Assembly: GCF_000215745.1 (NCBI RefSeq) | Contig: NC_015663.1 | Span: 4,932,780-4,996,779, forward strand | Length of the DNA: 64,000 bases | Origin: Klebsiella aerogenes KCTC 2190 | GTDB taxonomy: Bacteria; Pseudomonadota; Gammaproteobacteria; Enterobacterales; Enterobacteriaceae | Direction: 5' to 3' | Shown: positions 17,216-26,244 of the stretch, in pieces | Layout of the letters: each line of letters begins with the position of its first letter | Numbering within the stretch: position 1 is the stretch's first letter | Position numbers and translations under genes: made by a program | Notes under the pieces: model-generated | Databases searched by the model: none | What the model was told of the DNA's origin: nothing | The model's input: the letters and a program-made list of their open reading frames with translations, nothing else

Positions 17216-17242
17216 ATGCTTCCTGTCAGCGCGGTGTGTGCT

Positions 17243-17983
17243 CTATAGCAACGCCAGTAAAAAGATAACTTCGCCCAGTTCAATGGCCGCCCCAAGCGTA
17301 TCGCCGGTCTGCCCGCCCAGCGTGCGCTTCAGCGCCTGGCCAAGCGCCGATACCACCAGCAGCGTTATAACCGCAGCCAGCAGGCCATGCACGCCCAGCA
17401 GCAGCGTTGCCAGCGCCAAGGATAGCGCCAGGGTAATGACGGTCTGACGGAAAGTCACCTTGCCAATAAATACGTTACCAAGCCCCTGCTCCCGGGCATA
17501 ACGCTGGCGGTACATTAGCAACACCGACATCCCACGCGCCACAGCGCAGGCGGCAGCCAACGCCGCCAGCATCGAGGTACCGCGCAGCGCCAGTTCGCTA
17601 ATGACGAATACCTTCGCCACCAGCACAAAGATCAGCGCCAGCCCGCCGTGCGTCCCGAGCCGACTATCGCGCATGATCTCCAGCATCCGCTCGCGGCGGC
17701 GGGCGGAAAAGATCCCATCGCAGGTATCCGCCAGGCCATCAAGATGAAAACCGCCGGTCAGCAGCGCCAGCGCCAGTACGGCAAACAGCGCGGCCAACGG
17801 CAGGCCGCACCAGGCATGAAGCGCCAGCATCACCAGCCCGGCAATCGCGCCGAGTAGTAACCCCACCAGTGGAAAAGTAACAATCCCGCGCTCATATTGA
17901 TCGATTTCCAGCCCCTGCGACCAGCGGGCCGGAACCGGCAAGCGGCTCATAAAAGAAAGCGTGGCAAAGAACGATTTAATCAT
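17243..17983 (-). CDS. cobS: Adenosylcobinamide-GDP ribazoletransferase CobS
   Basis: A 246-residue inner-membrane enzyme that joins adenosylcobinamide-GDP to alpha-ribazole (or its phosphate) in the final step of cobalamin assembly. It is strongly hydrophobic with [14 protein letters not shown] and RDSRLGTHG, the acidic metal-binding motifs. The ATG at 17983, overlapping the cobU stop as ATGA, gives the E. coli-type start [11 protein letters not shown]; the longer frame from 18019 would run into cobU. The overlap implies translational coupling. The de novo corrin genes are not in this window, so this group could serve either full synthesis or salvage. Confidence 0.95.
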   Translation of the reverse strand: MIKSFFATLSFMSRLPVPARWSQGLEIDQYERGIVTFPLVGLLLGAIAGLVMLALHAWCGLPLAALFAVLALALLTGGFHLDGLADTCDGIFSARRRERMLEIMRDSRLGTHGGLALIFVLVAKVFVISELALRGTSMLAALAAACAVARGMSVLLMYRQRYAREQGLGNVFIGKVTFRQTVITLALSLALATLLLGVHGLLAAVITLLVVSALGQALKRTLGGQTGDTLGAAIELGEVIFLLALL

Positions 17984-18522
17984 TTGATTTTGACTCCTAT
18001 CCCTGAAACAACCAGCCACACCTCATCGGCAGCCGCGGCCAGCATCTGATTCACGCGCCCGGCAATATCACGAAAATGCCGCGCCAGCCGGTTGTCCGGC
18101 ACGATTCCCAGCCCCACCTCATTGGTAACCAACAGCACCGGCGATGGGCAGGCGCGGCAGGCAGCAATCAGCTGAGTGATTTCTTGCGTGACTGCCTTTT
18201 CCATCGCAGCGTAATCCCATTCTTCAGGATCCGTTTCCCCACCTTCAGCGAACAGAATATTGGTGACCAGTGTAGTGACGCACTCAAGCAAAATGGCTTC
18301 ATCGGGTTCATTATCGGGGGTAATGAGTGGCGTTAGATCACGGCTGCGCTCTGCAGTACGCCAATGCGGCGGGCGGCTATTGCGGTGATGTTGAATGCGT
18401 GCGGCCATTTCATAGTCAATAGCGGCTGAAGTGGCGATATAGAGCACCGACGCGAAGGATTGGAGTAAAGATTCGGCGTGACGGCTTTTGCCGCTACGCG
18501 CGCCGCCGGTAATCAGTATCAT
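17980..18522 (-). CDS. cobU: Adenosylcobinamide kinase/guanylyltransferase CobU
   Basis: A 180-residue bifunctional enzyme that phosphorylates adenosylcobinamide and attaches GMP. It has the Walker A motif GGARSGKS at residues 6-13 and the family stretches [11 protein letters not shown] and [11 protein letters not shown]. It is the first gene of cobUST and ends in the ATGA overlap with cobS. I saw no cobalamin riboswitch B12 box in the 170 bases upstream, so it is probably not controlled that way. Confidence 0.96.
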   Translation of the reverse strand: MILITGGARSGKSRHAESLLQSFASVLYIATSAAIDYEMAARIQHHRNSRPPHWRTAERSRDLTPLITPDNEPDEAILLECVTTLVTNILFAEGGETDPEEWDYAAMEKAVTQEITQLIAACRACPSPVLLVTNEVGLGIVPDNRLARHFRDIAGRVNQMLAAAADEVWLVVSGIGVKIK

Positions 18523-18695
18523 CGCGGCGGTACCTGTAGCTGGGACAGCATGTGATAAACCCTTCCGGTATCAATAAGTTCACGGCGGCAGTATAACAAA
18601 CTGTCGGCTTAAAGGGCGATGCTTATACGGAGGTTTAACGGCAGGAAGATGGAGGAGCCCGGCGGCAAGCATTGCCGCCGGAACTAATGAGAGGT

Positions 18696-19019
18696 TTATT
18701 CGCCGACTTTGGCTTCACCCATCACTTTGAGTTTTTTGGAGATGTCGCGACGTTCTTTCGACAACTCGGCGTTTTTGATGATGTAATCGTCAACGCGGTC
18801 TTCATAATCGGTTTTCATGCTGGCGATGATACCCTGAATGGCTTCAACGCTCATACCCGGCTTGATGTAGTCGCTGAGGTTGTCCAGCAGCAGGACACGC
18901 TTCTGGTTATCACGGATCTTTTTCTCAACGTCCTGAATTTCACGCTGCAGCTTGTTCTTACGACGGAACAGACGAACAAACTCCAGAACGTCCTGGAAAG
19001 AAGGCTTAGTTGTTTCCAT
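18696..19019 (-). CDS. yeeX: YeeX, DUF496 coiled-coil protein
   Basis: A 107-residue, highly charged helical protein (residues 10-50 and 75-105 look like coiled coil) matching E. coli YeeX of the UPF0265/DUF496 family. Its function is not established. It keeps its E. coli position between cobUST and yeeA. A GC-rich hairpin (about 18658-18681) without a T run follows its stop. A clear upstream gap of about 170 bases suggests its own promoter. Confidence 0.93.
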   Translation of the reverse strand: METTKPSFQDVLEFVRLFRRKNKLQREIQDVEKKIRDNQKRVLLLDNLSDYIKPGMSVEAIQGIIASMKTDYEDRVDDYIIKNAELSKERRDISKKLKVMGEAKVGE

Positions 19020-19187
19020 TTTTACACCCCTAATATTTGAGATTCGGATTCGCTAAAGCGACTGCCCTATAGGGCTAACATAACTGCTAGCAGTCGCTGA
19101 TGACAATGTTTTTTCCTTTGCGTTTATCATAACCCTAAATGCTGCTGAATCGAAGCAACCTGTTCACTTCGCGCACGTATCTGCCTT

Positions 19188-20246
19188 TTATTTGCGCAGC
19201 GCGCGGCAAATAAGGTGCGACAGCAGCTCAAGCTGGCGCGCCAGCTCAATGGTCAGCCAAACATAGCCGTGAATCGGCGTTTCCGACAGATTATCGTCCT
19301 GATGCTCTTTGATAAGCTGCCGCAACTCGACCACGATCTCGTTGAGCTTCTCGGTGTTGGCGCGTACCGGCTGCGGGTTTCCCTCATACAGGGCATGGGC
19401 GATAGTCAGCAACGTTTGCTGGGTCATCTGTTGGGTTTCACGTAAAGTCTGGGCGTTGAGCATCACAAAATGGCCCTGACGAGAGGCCCAATAAGCGTTG
19501 ATCTGCAGTTCCAGCATGCATACCAGATTACGGCTGACGGTCTGAATGGCTTCGAAGATTGCTTTCTGAATATGCGTTTCTTTGCTGGCCGGGGTTATCA
19601 ACCCGCGCATTTTCACCACGTCATTGAGCGCTTTCTGAAGATGTTTTTCCAGCCGCGGGCGCTCAACCAGATTTGGCGAAAAACCGGCCTGATACAGCCG
19701 ATTAAACGTTGTGACATAATTCGCCATCTGGATGCGCCAGTGCAAAAACGCCCGCTGCGGCCAGATACCGGTAAACAGCATCGCCAACAGTGAACCAAAG
19801 ATAACATCGCCGCTTCGCCACAGCGCGGTGTTCATATCGCCCGGCGGCGCGCCCACCACCACCGCCAGCGTAATGCCAATCAGCAGCGCCTGATAGGGCC
19901 GCTTGCCGAGCGCCAACCAGCCGCAAAGGAACATCGCCACCGCGCACCACAGCACCATGATTGGCAGTGAGATAAGCTCGAGTTTGAGCGCCACCAGCCC
20001 CAGTACCGAACCGAGGATAGTGCCGCCAATACGTTCGAAGGCCCGCGGCACCACATTGCCCCAGAAAGAGATAGGCCCCATCACCACTACCAGGGTGATC
20101 AGAGGCCAGGTGCCCTCCGGCACGTTCAGCAGACGCACCAGCAGGAAGGTCAGGACAAAAGCCAGCGCGATGCGGATACCGTGTACAATTCGGTAATGAC
20201 GATACAGACGGATCTCAAATGGCTTAAGTGATTTATCAGCGCGCAC
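19188..20246 (-). CDS. yeeA: YeeA, FUSC-family inner membrane protein
   Basis: A 352-residue protein with about six membrane segments in the first 160 residues (LVVVMGPISFWGNVVPRAFERIGGT) and a cytoplasmic helical half, as in the FUSC/aromatic-acid-exporter-like group. It matches E. coli YeeA closely; transport function is predicted, not proven. The start is a GTG at 20246 preceded by GGAG six bases upstream, which gives the E. coli length; a longer ATG frame from 20294 adds 16 residues without family support. Confidence 0.92.
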   Translation of the reverse strand: MRADKSLKPFEIRLYRHYRIVHGIRIALAFVLTFLLVRLLNVPEGTWPLITLVVVMGPISFWGNVVPRAFERIGGTILGSVLGLVALKLELISLPIMVLWCAVAMFLCGWLALGKRPYQALLIGITLAVVVGAPPGDMNTALWRSGDVIFGSLLAMLFTGIWPQRAFLHWRIQMANYVTTFNRLYQAGFSPNLVERPRLEKHLQKALNDVVKMRGLITPASKETHIQKAIFEAIQTVSRNLVCMLELQINAYWASRQGHFVMLNAQTLRETQQMTQQTLLTIAHALYEGNPQPVRANTEKLNEIVVELRQLIKEHQDDNLSETPIHGYVWLTIELARQLELLSHLICRALRK

Positions 20247-20344
20247 GGCCTGCTCCGGCAAACAGAAAAGGCCAATTGTAGCCGCTTTTTTCACGAGCGC
20301 ACTGCGCTAATGTAAAAAACCTTGTCAAGATAAGGGATAACGAC

Positions 20345-20818
20345 TTACGAGCCGATACGGTTCACCGCCACATACATCTCAATATCCCAGTGACCATCCT
20401 GGTTGCCATCGTTAAGATAAATTTCAAAACAGGGCTTATCCGCGATTTCGAACTCGCTGCTCTGCAGCAGGCTGTCAAAGAACTGCAGCCACGGCGTGGA
20501 GAAGTCATGGTTAATGACCCGCGCGCTGGCGCAGGCGTAATCGCCACCGGCAATTGCGGTGAGGATGACCCCTTCACTATTCGGCGGGATGACGTAATCA
20601 TCCGCCACGGTAACAACGGTGTCACAACGCAGTTTTTCCGCCGGTACCTGCTGCGGATTATCATAATAAACCGCGACCCACTCCTGCGCAGGCACCTGGT
20701 GGTGACTGACCCACGCCGCCAGTTGTTCAAACCCCTGCTTTACGGTCTGCTCCCAGGGGCCAACCATATGAAACCCGGCAATCTTGCGGGCATCGAGAGA
20801 TTTAATGCTGTAGTTCAT
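20345..20818 (-). CDS. sbmC: DNA gyrase inhibitor SbmC (GyrI)
   Basis: A 157-residue GyrI-like protein ([30 protein letters not shown]), matching E. coli SbmC/GyrI. It inhibits gyrase supercoiling and protects against microcin B17 and quinolone-type damage. Its promoter carries a near-perfect LexA box at 20841-20860, so it is part of the SOS response as in E. coli. The neighbours yeeA and dacD are in the standard order. Confidence 0.96.
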   Translation of the reverse strand: MNYSIKSLDARKIAGFHMVGPWEQTVKQGFEQLAAWVSHHQVPAQEWVAVYYDNPQQVPAEKLRCDTVVTVADDYVIPPNSEGVILTAIAGGDYACASARVINHDFSTPWLQFFDSLLQSSEFEIADKPCFEIYLNDGNQDGHWDIEMYVAVNRIGS

Positions 20819-20840
20819 AGCGCCTCCAGTGTTGATAAAA

Positions 20841-20860
20841 TACTGTATAAATATACACTA
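20841..20860 (-). promoter_or_regulatory. LexA (SOS) box of sbmC
   Basis: TACTGTATAAATATACACTA matches the consensus TACTGTATATATATACAGTA at 18 of 20 positions. It lies 23 bases upstream of the sbmC start codon. Confidence 0.92.
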
Positions 20861-20925
20861 AATTTAGCAGCCGGATGAACAACAGTATGTGCGCGGATTC
20901 ACAGAGTCGCCACAAACGCGAAATG

Positions 20926-20954
20926 AATAAAGCCCGCCGCAGAGTGCGGCGGGC
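20926..20954 (-). terminator. Rho-independent terminator of dacD
   Basis: A 9-base GC-rich stem (GCCCGCCGC with GCGGCGGGC) followed on the minus strand by TTTATT, 15 bases past the dacD stop. Confidence 0.85.
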
Positions 20955-20969
20955 CAGAGGGTAACAAGA

Positions 20970-22142
20970 TTAAATGCCGTGATGCAGATAATCGCTCAGG
21001 CGGGAAAACATCCCGCCCTTGCCAACGCTTTCCAGGGTCACCAGCGGCCAATGCCCGACCACTTTGTCGCCATCGTAAAGCGAGATTTCGCCCACGCGTT
21101 GGTTAGCGGCGATCGGCGCTTCCAGATCCTTGGTATCCAGCACATATTTTGCTTTGATACGTGGAACTTCTGATTTCGGGATCGCGAGCCAGAAGTCCTG
21201 ATCGGTGCCGAGCTTGATCTGCTCTTTGTCACCATACCAGATATGTTCGACGCCGACCTGCTTACCTTTTTGCAGCACCTGCACGGTGTCAAAGTTCTGT
21301 TGACCCCAGTGCAGCAGCTTAGCCGCCTGCTCTTCTCGCCCTTTTGGACTATCGGCCCCCATCACCACGGCAATCAAACGGCGCTGGCCATCGACCGCCG
21401 AGGCAATAAGATTGAAGCCCGCTCCTGAGGTATGGCCGGTTTTCAGGCCATCGACATTCATGGTTTTGTCCCACAGCAAACCGTTACGGTTCTGCTGGGT
21501 GATACCGTTCCACGTCAGGCTTTTTTCGCTATACATGTGATAGACATCCGGCTCGCCGTGAATAATCGCCCGCGACAACACCGCTAAATCATAGGCGGAG
21601 CTATGCTGGCCAGGCGCGTCGAGTCCGTGGACGGTTTCAAAATGGGTGTCTTTCAAATGCAATTTTTCAACGTAGCTATTCATCAACGCGACAAATTGCG
21701 GTTGGCTGCCGGCGACATAGTCAGCGAGCGCGACGCAGGCGTCATTACCGGAATCGACGATCAGCCCGCGGCTAAGATCGCGAACGCTAACCCGATCGCC
21801 CGCTTTAAGGAACATCAGCGAAGAACCGTTAAACACCGGATTGCCCTTGGCCCAGGCATCCTTACCGACGGTGACCATATCATCAAAGGTAATGCGATGA
21901 CTGTCGATGGCGCGGTCGACAACGTAACCGGTCATCAGTTTGGTCAGGCTGGCGGGGTTACGCTGTTGGTGTTCATTACCGGCGGTCAGGATTTGACCGG
22001 TAGTGTAGTCCATCAGCACCCAGGAGCCGGCCTGGATCGATGGCGGCGTCACGGTGACGGGCAAATCAGCGGCAGCAAATGCGCAGGAAACGCTCGAAGC
22101 GAGCAAAGTTACAGCAAATAAAAAACGGCCTTTCAACGGCAT
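20970..22142 (-). CDS. dacD: D-alanyl-D-alanine carboxypeptidase DacD (PBP6b)
   Basis: A 390-residue periplasmic, membrane-anchored penicillin-binding protein. A signal peptide (MPLKGRFLFAVTLLASSVSCAFA) is followed by the three active-site motifs SLTK, SGN and KTG in order, and a C-terminal amphipathic anchor (GGMFSRLSDYLHHGI). It removes the terminal D-Ala of peptidoglycan pentapeptides. The ATG at 22142 has GAGGAT just upstream and fits the E. coli start; a longer frame from 22259 is not supported. In E. coli sbcB lies directly beside it; here two acyltransferase genes intervene. Confidence 0.95.
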   Translation of the reverse strand: MPLKGRFLFAVTLLASSVSCAFAAADLPVTVTPPSIQAGSWVLMDYTTGQILTAGNEHQQRNPASLTKLMTGYVVDRAIDSHRITFDDMVTVGKDAWAKGNPVFNGSSLMFLKAGDRVSVRDLSRGLIVDSGNDACVALADYVAGSQPQFVALMNSYVEKLHLKDTHFETVHGLDAPGQHSSAYDLAVLSRAIIHGEPDVYHMYSEKSLTWNGITQQNRNGLLWDKTMNVDGLKTGHTSGAGFNLIASAVDGQRRLIAVVMGADSPKGREEQAAKLLHWGQQNFDTVQVLQKGKQVGVEHIWYGDKEQIKLGTDQDFWLAIPKSEVPRIKAKYVLDTKDLEAPIAANQRVGEISLYDGDKVVGHWPLVTLESVGKGGMFSRLSDYLHHGI

Positions 22143-22529
22143 ATCCTCAAGATTTACAGATTCGCCGTCCTTTTTACGGAAGTTCGCCTGAGAGATCAGG
22201 GCTAAATTGCAAGAAAATATGACACAAGCGTCGCTCGATGATGAACAAAAATATAACAATCAAAAATTAATGCTAATCAAAAGTAAGAATATTGAAGACA
22301 AATAACCACACAAAACATGGCACTTAACAAGTTTGTAGCACATATAAATAATATTTCACCAGGAAAAAACTCAAATATCACGCAATTAAATATTTTTTTC
22401 GTTAACTAAAACATCACATGCGTGAGTTAAATCCTAATTATTACTCCGGAGGGTAATAGCAATAGACACATGTCCCCTTTTTATATTATTCGTTAACGAA
22501 TCGTTTACATAGATTCAGATGGTGAATAA
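22143..22529. other. AT-rich intergenic region before first acyltransferase
   Basis: It holds the dacD promoter (minus) and that of the acyltransferase (plus). Base composition drops sharply compared with dacD, marking the left side of an insert relative to E. coli. No integrase, tRNA or repeat is visible in it. Confidence 0.6.
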
Positions 22530-23678
22530 ATGCATCACAATAAAAACTGGTCCCCGGAACTTGATGGGCTAAGGGGATTCGCTTCGCTATGGGTACTTCT
22601 CGGTCATATATGTATATTGACGCAATGTAACATCCCTATTTTAAGTAACCCGGGACTAGGTGTTGATCTTTTTATTCTATTGTCTGGGTATTTAATGACC
22701 AAGAATTATATAGAAAGACAGCATAAAGAACCATGGGCTTCATCCAGAACGATATTTTCATTCTGGGCAAGGCGTTTTTTCCGGATTGCGCCTCTTTATT
22801 ATATTTTACTTATAGTTGCCTTCCTGTTCGGGGAAAACATCGGTCACTTCCGCGATGTTATTGCTACTGTATGGCCCGTCACTCAAACAGAAACCGCACG
22901 TTATAGAGATAGTTCGATAATCAATATCATCACTCATATCTCGTTTACTTTTGGTTTATTACCTTATTATTCATTCCGCACCGTACTTCCCGATTGGAGT
23001 ATCGGCTTAGAAATGCAGTATTATGCTTTATTTCCATTCATTATGTTATTAACTATGAGACTGGGATTCGCCACTATATCACTCATTCTGATGTTATTAT
23101 GTGCCGTAGCCGCTTATGTACTCCCTGAGTACTTTAGTGCGTTTCCCATGCCGTCAATGATACTCTTCAAACTTCCATTATTTATAGCAGGAATGCTGAT
23201 ATACAAAGCAGTATCCGAGCATAAAAAAATATATATACTGATTGCGATGATTGCTCCGTTTATTGCATTAGTCATAAAATTAAGCATTTCTTATAAGCAG
23301 CTTATTATTGAAGAGATGCTAATACTGGGAATGATGACATTACTCATCGAGCACAAAGCCAGCTCCCCGTTAAAGAGGATAGTCGATGCTGTAAGAAATC
23401 TGCTCTCGCTTCCTGTAAGCCAGTTTTTAGGTGATGTATCCTATTCCGTATACCTACTTCATCTGATGATTGTGATTCCAGTCATCGGTGTGCTTATCCA
23501 ATATACTGATTTTGAAAACTTATCGGCAACATTGCGGTTTGTTATACCCACAGCAATAATCACTCCTGTCACTTATATTATAGGGGCTAACTTGTACAAA
23601 TACATTGAGCGATCGGGTATCGCCATAGGGCGTAAGCTTATCAGTCAACATAGTAATAAAGAGAAGGAAATGGCCTAA
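22530..23678 (+). CDS. Membrane acyltransferase (acyltransferase-3 family)
   Basis: A 382-residue protein with about ten membrane segments. The N-terminal ELDGLRGFASLWVLLGH carries the catalytic-type histidine, and WARRFFRIAPLYY is the RxxR-type cytoplasmic motif of acyltransferase-3 enzymes. Such proteins put acetyl or other acyl groups on surface polysaccharides, for example O-antigen or capsule. There is no C-terminal SGNH domain, unlike the convergent neighbour. The AT-rich gene lies between dacD and sbcB, away from the K and O loci, so I infer an acquired modifier of O-antigen or capsule; its target sugar is unknown. Confidence 0.85.
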   Translation: MHHNKNWSPELDGLRGFASLWVLLGHICILTQCNIPILSNPGLGVDLFILLSGYLMTKNYIERQHKEPWASSRTIFSFWARRFFRIAPLYYILLIVAFLFGENIGHFRDVIATVWPVTQTETARYRDSSIINIITHISFTFGLLPYYSFRTVLPDWSIGLEMQYYALFPFIMLLTMRLGFATISLILMLLCAVAAYVLPEYFSAFPMPSMILFKLPLFIAGMLIYKAVSEHKKIYILIAMIAPFIALVIKLSISYKQLIIEEMLILGMMTLLIEHKASSPLKRIVDAVRNLLSLPVSQFLGDVSYSVYLLHLMIVIPVIGVLIQYTDFENLSATLRFVIPTAIITPVTYIIGANLYKYIERSGIAIGRKLISQHSNKEKEMA

Positions 23679-23750
23679 TATACCCTTTGTTGCCTAAAAG
23701 ATATAACTGGTAATAAGCCATAAAGCTTGTAATATGCAGCATTGCCTCCG

Positions 23751-23785
23751 AAAAATAAAAAGCCCTGGCTTACCAGGGCTCAAAA
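23751..23785. terminator. Bidirectional terminator between the two acyltransferase genes
   Basis: An 8-base perfect stem (AGCCCTGG with CCAGGGCT) with a 4-base loop, followed by a long T-rich stretch on the minus strand and A-rich flanks on both sides. Confidence 0.85.
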
Positions 23786-23786
23786 A

Positions 23787-25721
23787 TCACAGATGGATAT
23801 CACTTAAAACGTCTTTGTTTTTTCTCAGCCATGATGGATTAAAGTGCCCCGGATCGGCATAAACATACTCGCCATCAACTTTGAGCTTACATTTCTCATC
23901 CTTACAAACTTTATCATAGATATTAATTATTTTGGCCCCAGCCTGTTGAGCCTTCTGGGCTAACAAGGAAATGAAAGACACCTGTTCTTTATCTATCTTA
24001 ATATTTATATTTTCATGATCATTATAAGATAGAATTGGCTGTAGTCTTACTTTATATATCCCTGGGGTGACATCAATTATATACGGCGCATCTTTTATGA
24101 AGTACACATTTTTCCCTGCAGCAGTGAGTTGTTTAATTGTTTCCATAATACTATCGAGGGCCAAATCCTTACCTTCCCGACTATTTATTGAATAGCGTCC
24201 CTTCCCATCCGCATAAAAATAGTCTTTCTTGCTATAGAAGTACATGTACCAGGCACCACCGATAACAACATTCTGAATATTGCCTTGCTTTATTTTTTCC
24301 AAAACCGTTTTACGCATATCCCAGCAACTATCACGACGTTTATCATCGGTATACACATTCGGAACAGGAATACACCCTCCACCAGCCGCCAGAATTATTG
24401 ATGGTGCGTTTTTCATATCATGAGCTTGCCCGTAAATATATTCAGCTATGTTAGCCACGTGAGAGTCCCCTAAAAACAAGTATGTCTCGCTACCATTTCC
24501 ATTAATGGTATAGATACCGGTTCCATTGTTATTAAACTCATTGAGTCCGAATTCTTTATGATTATTTTTTAAAAATGTCCATTCAGTTTCTGTAGCTAAT
24601 TTTATCTGATTGATACGTGAAGGGGTTCCCATTAGCATAAAGGATGATATCGGAATGACAACCATGACAGTAAAGAGTGAATATGATATACTTAATTTTT
24701 GTTTGCTTATTGGTTTCTCGACAATAACATATATCAGCATAGCCAACACAAACGAGATGACCAGACATATTGCGTTTGCTTTATTCGACTCGTGGCCAAT
24801 AATAATTGAGGAAAAACTCATTAGTGGCCAATGTACCAAATACAACGGATAACTAATCAGGCCTACATATACAACTTTTCGCATTGATAAAATTCTGCTT
24901 ACTATCGTATTCTCACCATAGAGAATAATTAGCGCAGAACCGAGTACTACCGGGATGGCTGAAAATCCGGGGAAGTATTTTTGAGTGGGTATGAGAAAAA
25001 TGGACAGTATAACTAATACCAACCCCGATACTGCCAGTGCAGAATTTCCTTTAAAGTTGGTGTTTTTGTTTTTTATATCCGTGTAGATTACGGAAAACAA
25101 ACTACCGACCATTAGTTCCCATGAACGACCAAGCGGCGAGTAATAGGCTGCTGCAGGATGATTGGATATATCATAGATATTCACCAAAAAAGAAACCAGG
25201 ATAAATATCAGTATCCCTTTAACTTCGCATTTCTTCTTAACCAGCAATGTAATAATCAATGGCCAGAATATATAAAACTGTTCTTCTATGGATAGACTCC
25301 AGATGTGAAGAGTAGGTTTAAATATTGAAGCCTTATCAAAGTAACCATCCTCGCTCCATAGCAGGAAATTCTCCGTAAATATACTGGAAAAAATCACATG
25401 CTTTAGAGTCACTACGTATTCATCTGTGGATAATAAAAACCACGATAAAAACAATATCCCAATTAATGTTATAATTAATGCTGGGTAAATTCTGCGAATT
25501 CTTTTCTGATAAAATGGCAATAATGAAAAATTACCTGAAATTACTTCTTTGCGAATTATCGTTGTAATTAAAAAACCCGAGATAACAAAAAAAATATCAA
25601 CGCCTATATATCCACTTCGAAAAATAGTTGGAAATGCGTGATATAAGAGTACTGACATAACTGCTATTGCTCTAAGTCCGTCAACATCCGGCCTGTATGT
25701 TAACACGCTACCTTTTGCCAT
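23787..25721 (-). CDS. OafA-type acyltransferase with C-terminal SGNH domain
   Basis: A 644-residue fusion. Residues 1-360 form an acyltransferase-3 membrane domain (YRPDVDGLRAIAVMSVLLYHA, RIRRIYPAL). A periplasmic SGNH hydrolase-like domain follows with FLGDSH near residue 415 and the DPGHF Asp-His pair near 632. This architecture is that of OafA, which O-acetylates Salmonella O-antigen. The membrane part brings the acyl group across and the SGNH part transfers it to polysaccharide. It converges on the other acyltransferase gene and is similarly AT-rich. The sugar modified is unknown; O-antigen or capsule are the likely targets. Confidence 0.9.
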   Translation of the reverse strand: MAKGSVLTYRPDVDGLRAIAVMSVLLYHAFPTIFRSGYIGVDIFFVISGFLITTIIRKEVISGNFSLLPFYQKRIRRIYPALIITLIGILFLSWFLLSTDEYVVTLKHVIFSSIFTENFLLWSEDGYFDKASIFKPTLHIWSLSIEEQFYIFWPLIITLLVKKKCEVKGILIFILVSFLVNIYDISNHPAAAYYSPLGRSWELMVGSLFSVIYTDIKNKNTNFKGNSALAVSGLVLVILSIFLIPTQKYFPGFSAIPVVLGSALIILYGENTIVSRILSMRKVVYVGLISYPLYLVHWPLMSFSSIIIGHESNKANAICLVISFVLAMLIYVIVEKPISKQKLSISYSLFTVMVVIPISSFMLMGTPSRINQIKLATETEWTFLKNNHKEFGLNEFNNNGTGIYTINGNGSETYLFLGDSHVANIAEYIYGQAHDMKNAPSIILAAGGGCIPVPNVYTDDKRRDSCWDMRKTVLEKIKQGNIQNVVIGGAWYMYFYSKKDYFYADGKGRYSINSREGKDLALDSIMETIKQLTAAGKNVYFIKDAPYIIDVTPGIYKVRLQPILSYNDHENINIKIDKEQVSFISLLAQKAQQAGAKIINIYDKVCKDEKCKLKVDGEYVYADPGHFNPSWLRKNKDVLSDIHL

Positions 25722-26244
25722 TTCACCATAACCTATTGATACATATATAAAAATAAAATTAAACCCAATAAACTATAGCAGAATTTGCAACATATCATCA
25801 ACAAAACATTACATTGCATGACTAAAATTAACATAGCTTATTTTTATGTCATATTTATGTAATAACTTAATTCTAATAATACGGTGTTTGGCAGTGTTTT
25901 ATCACGAGCATGTACCGTGACATGGGGAGTAAGGCAATAGCATCGACTAAACTTGGCGCATCATCCACCACCTGAGTCTCGATATAAATTTAAATTAATG
26001 TTTAAATATCAACGTGAATAGAGGCGCTTCGATTCGCCGGCATATGATTTACCATGTTCGACACGTCACTCATGGCTTCTGATATCTATCCCAGCCTTTA
26101 ATGGCGCCAGATATAAAATATGCTTTGATTATTGTTTTCAGTGTAAAGGTAAGCTTGCGATTTGAAGCAACACTTCATTCAAAAATTGTTGTTTATCGTT
26201 TAAAAAACAAAGAATTAACCGACACAAAGAGACTAGTTTTGACA
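25722..26244. other. AT-rich intergenic region between acyltransferase and sbcB
   Basis: About 520 bases with the promoters of the acyltransferase (minus) and sbcB (plus). An open frame from 26101 runs into sbcB but is not conserved. I see no repeat, RNA gene or mobile-element remnant. Confidence 0.5.

Noticed and set aside
18523..18695. Cobalamin riboswitch before cobU
   Set aside because: I looked for the B12 box and its surrounding stems in the space between cobU and yeeX and saw none; the hairpin there is a simple GC-rich stem after yeeX.
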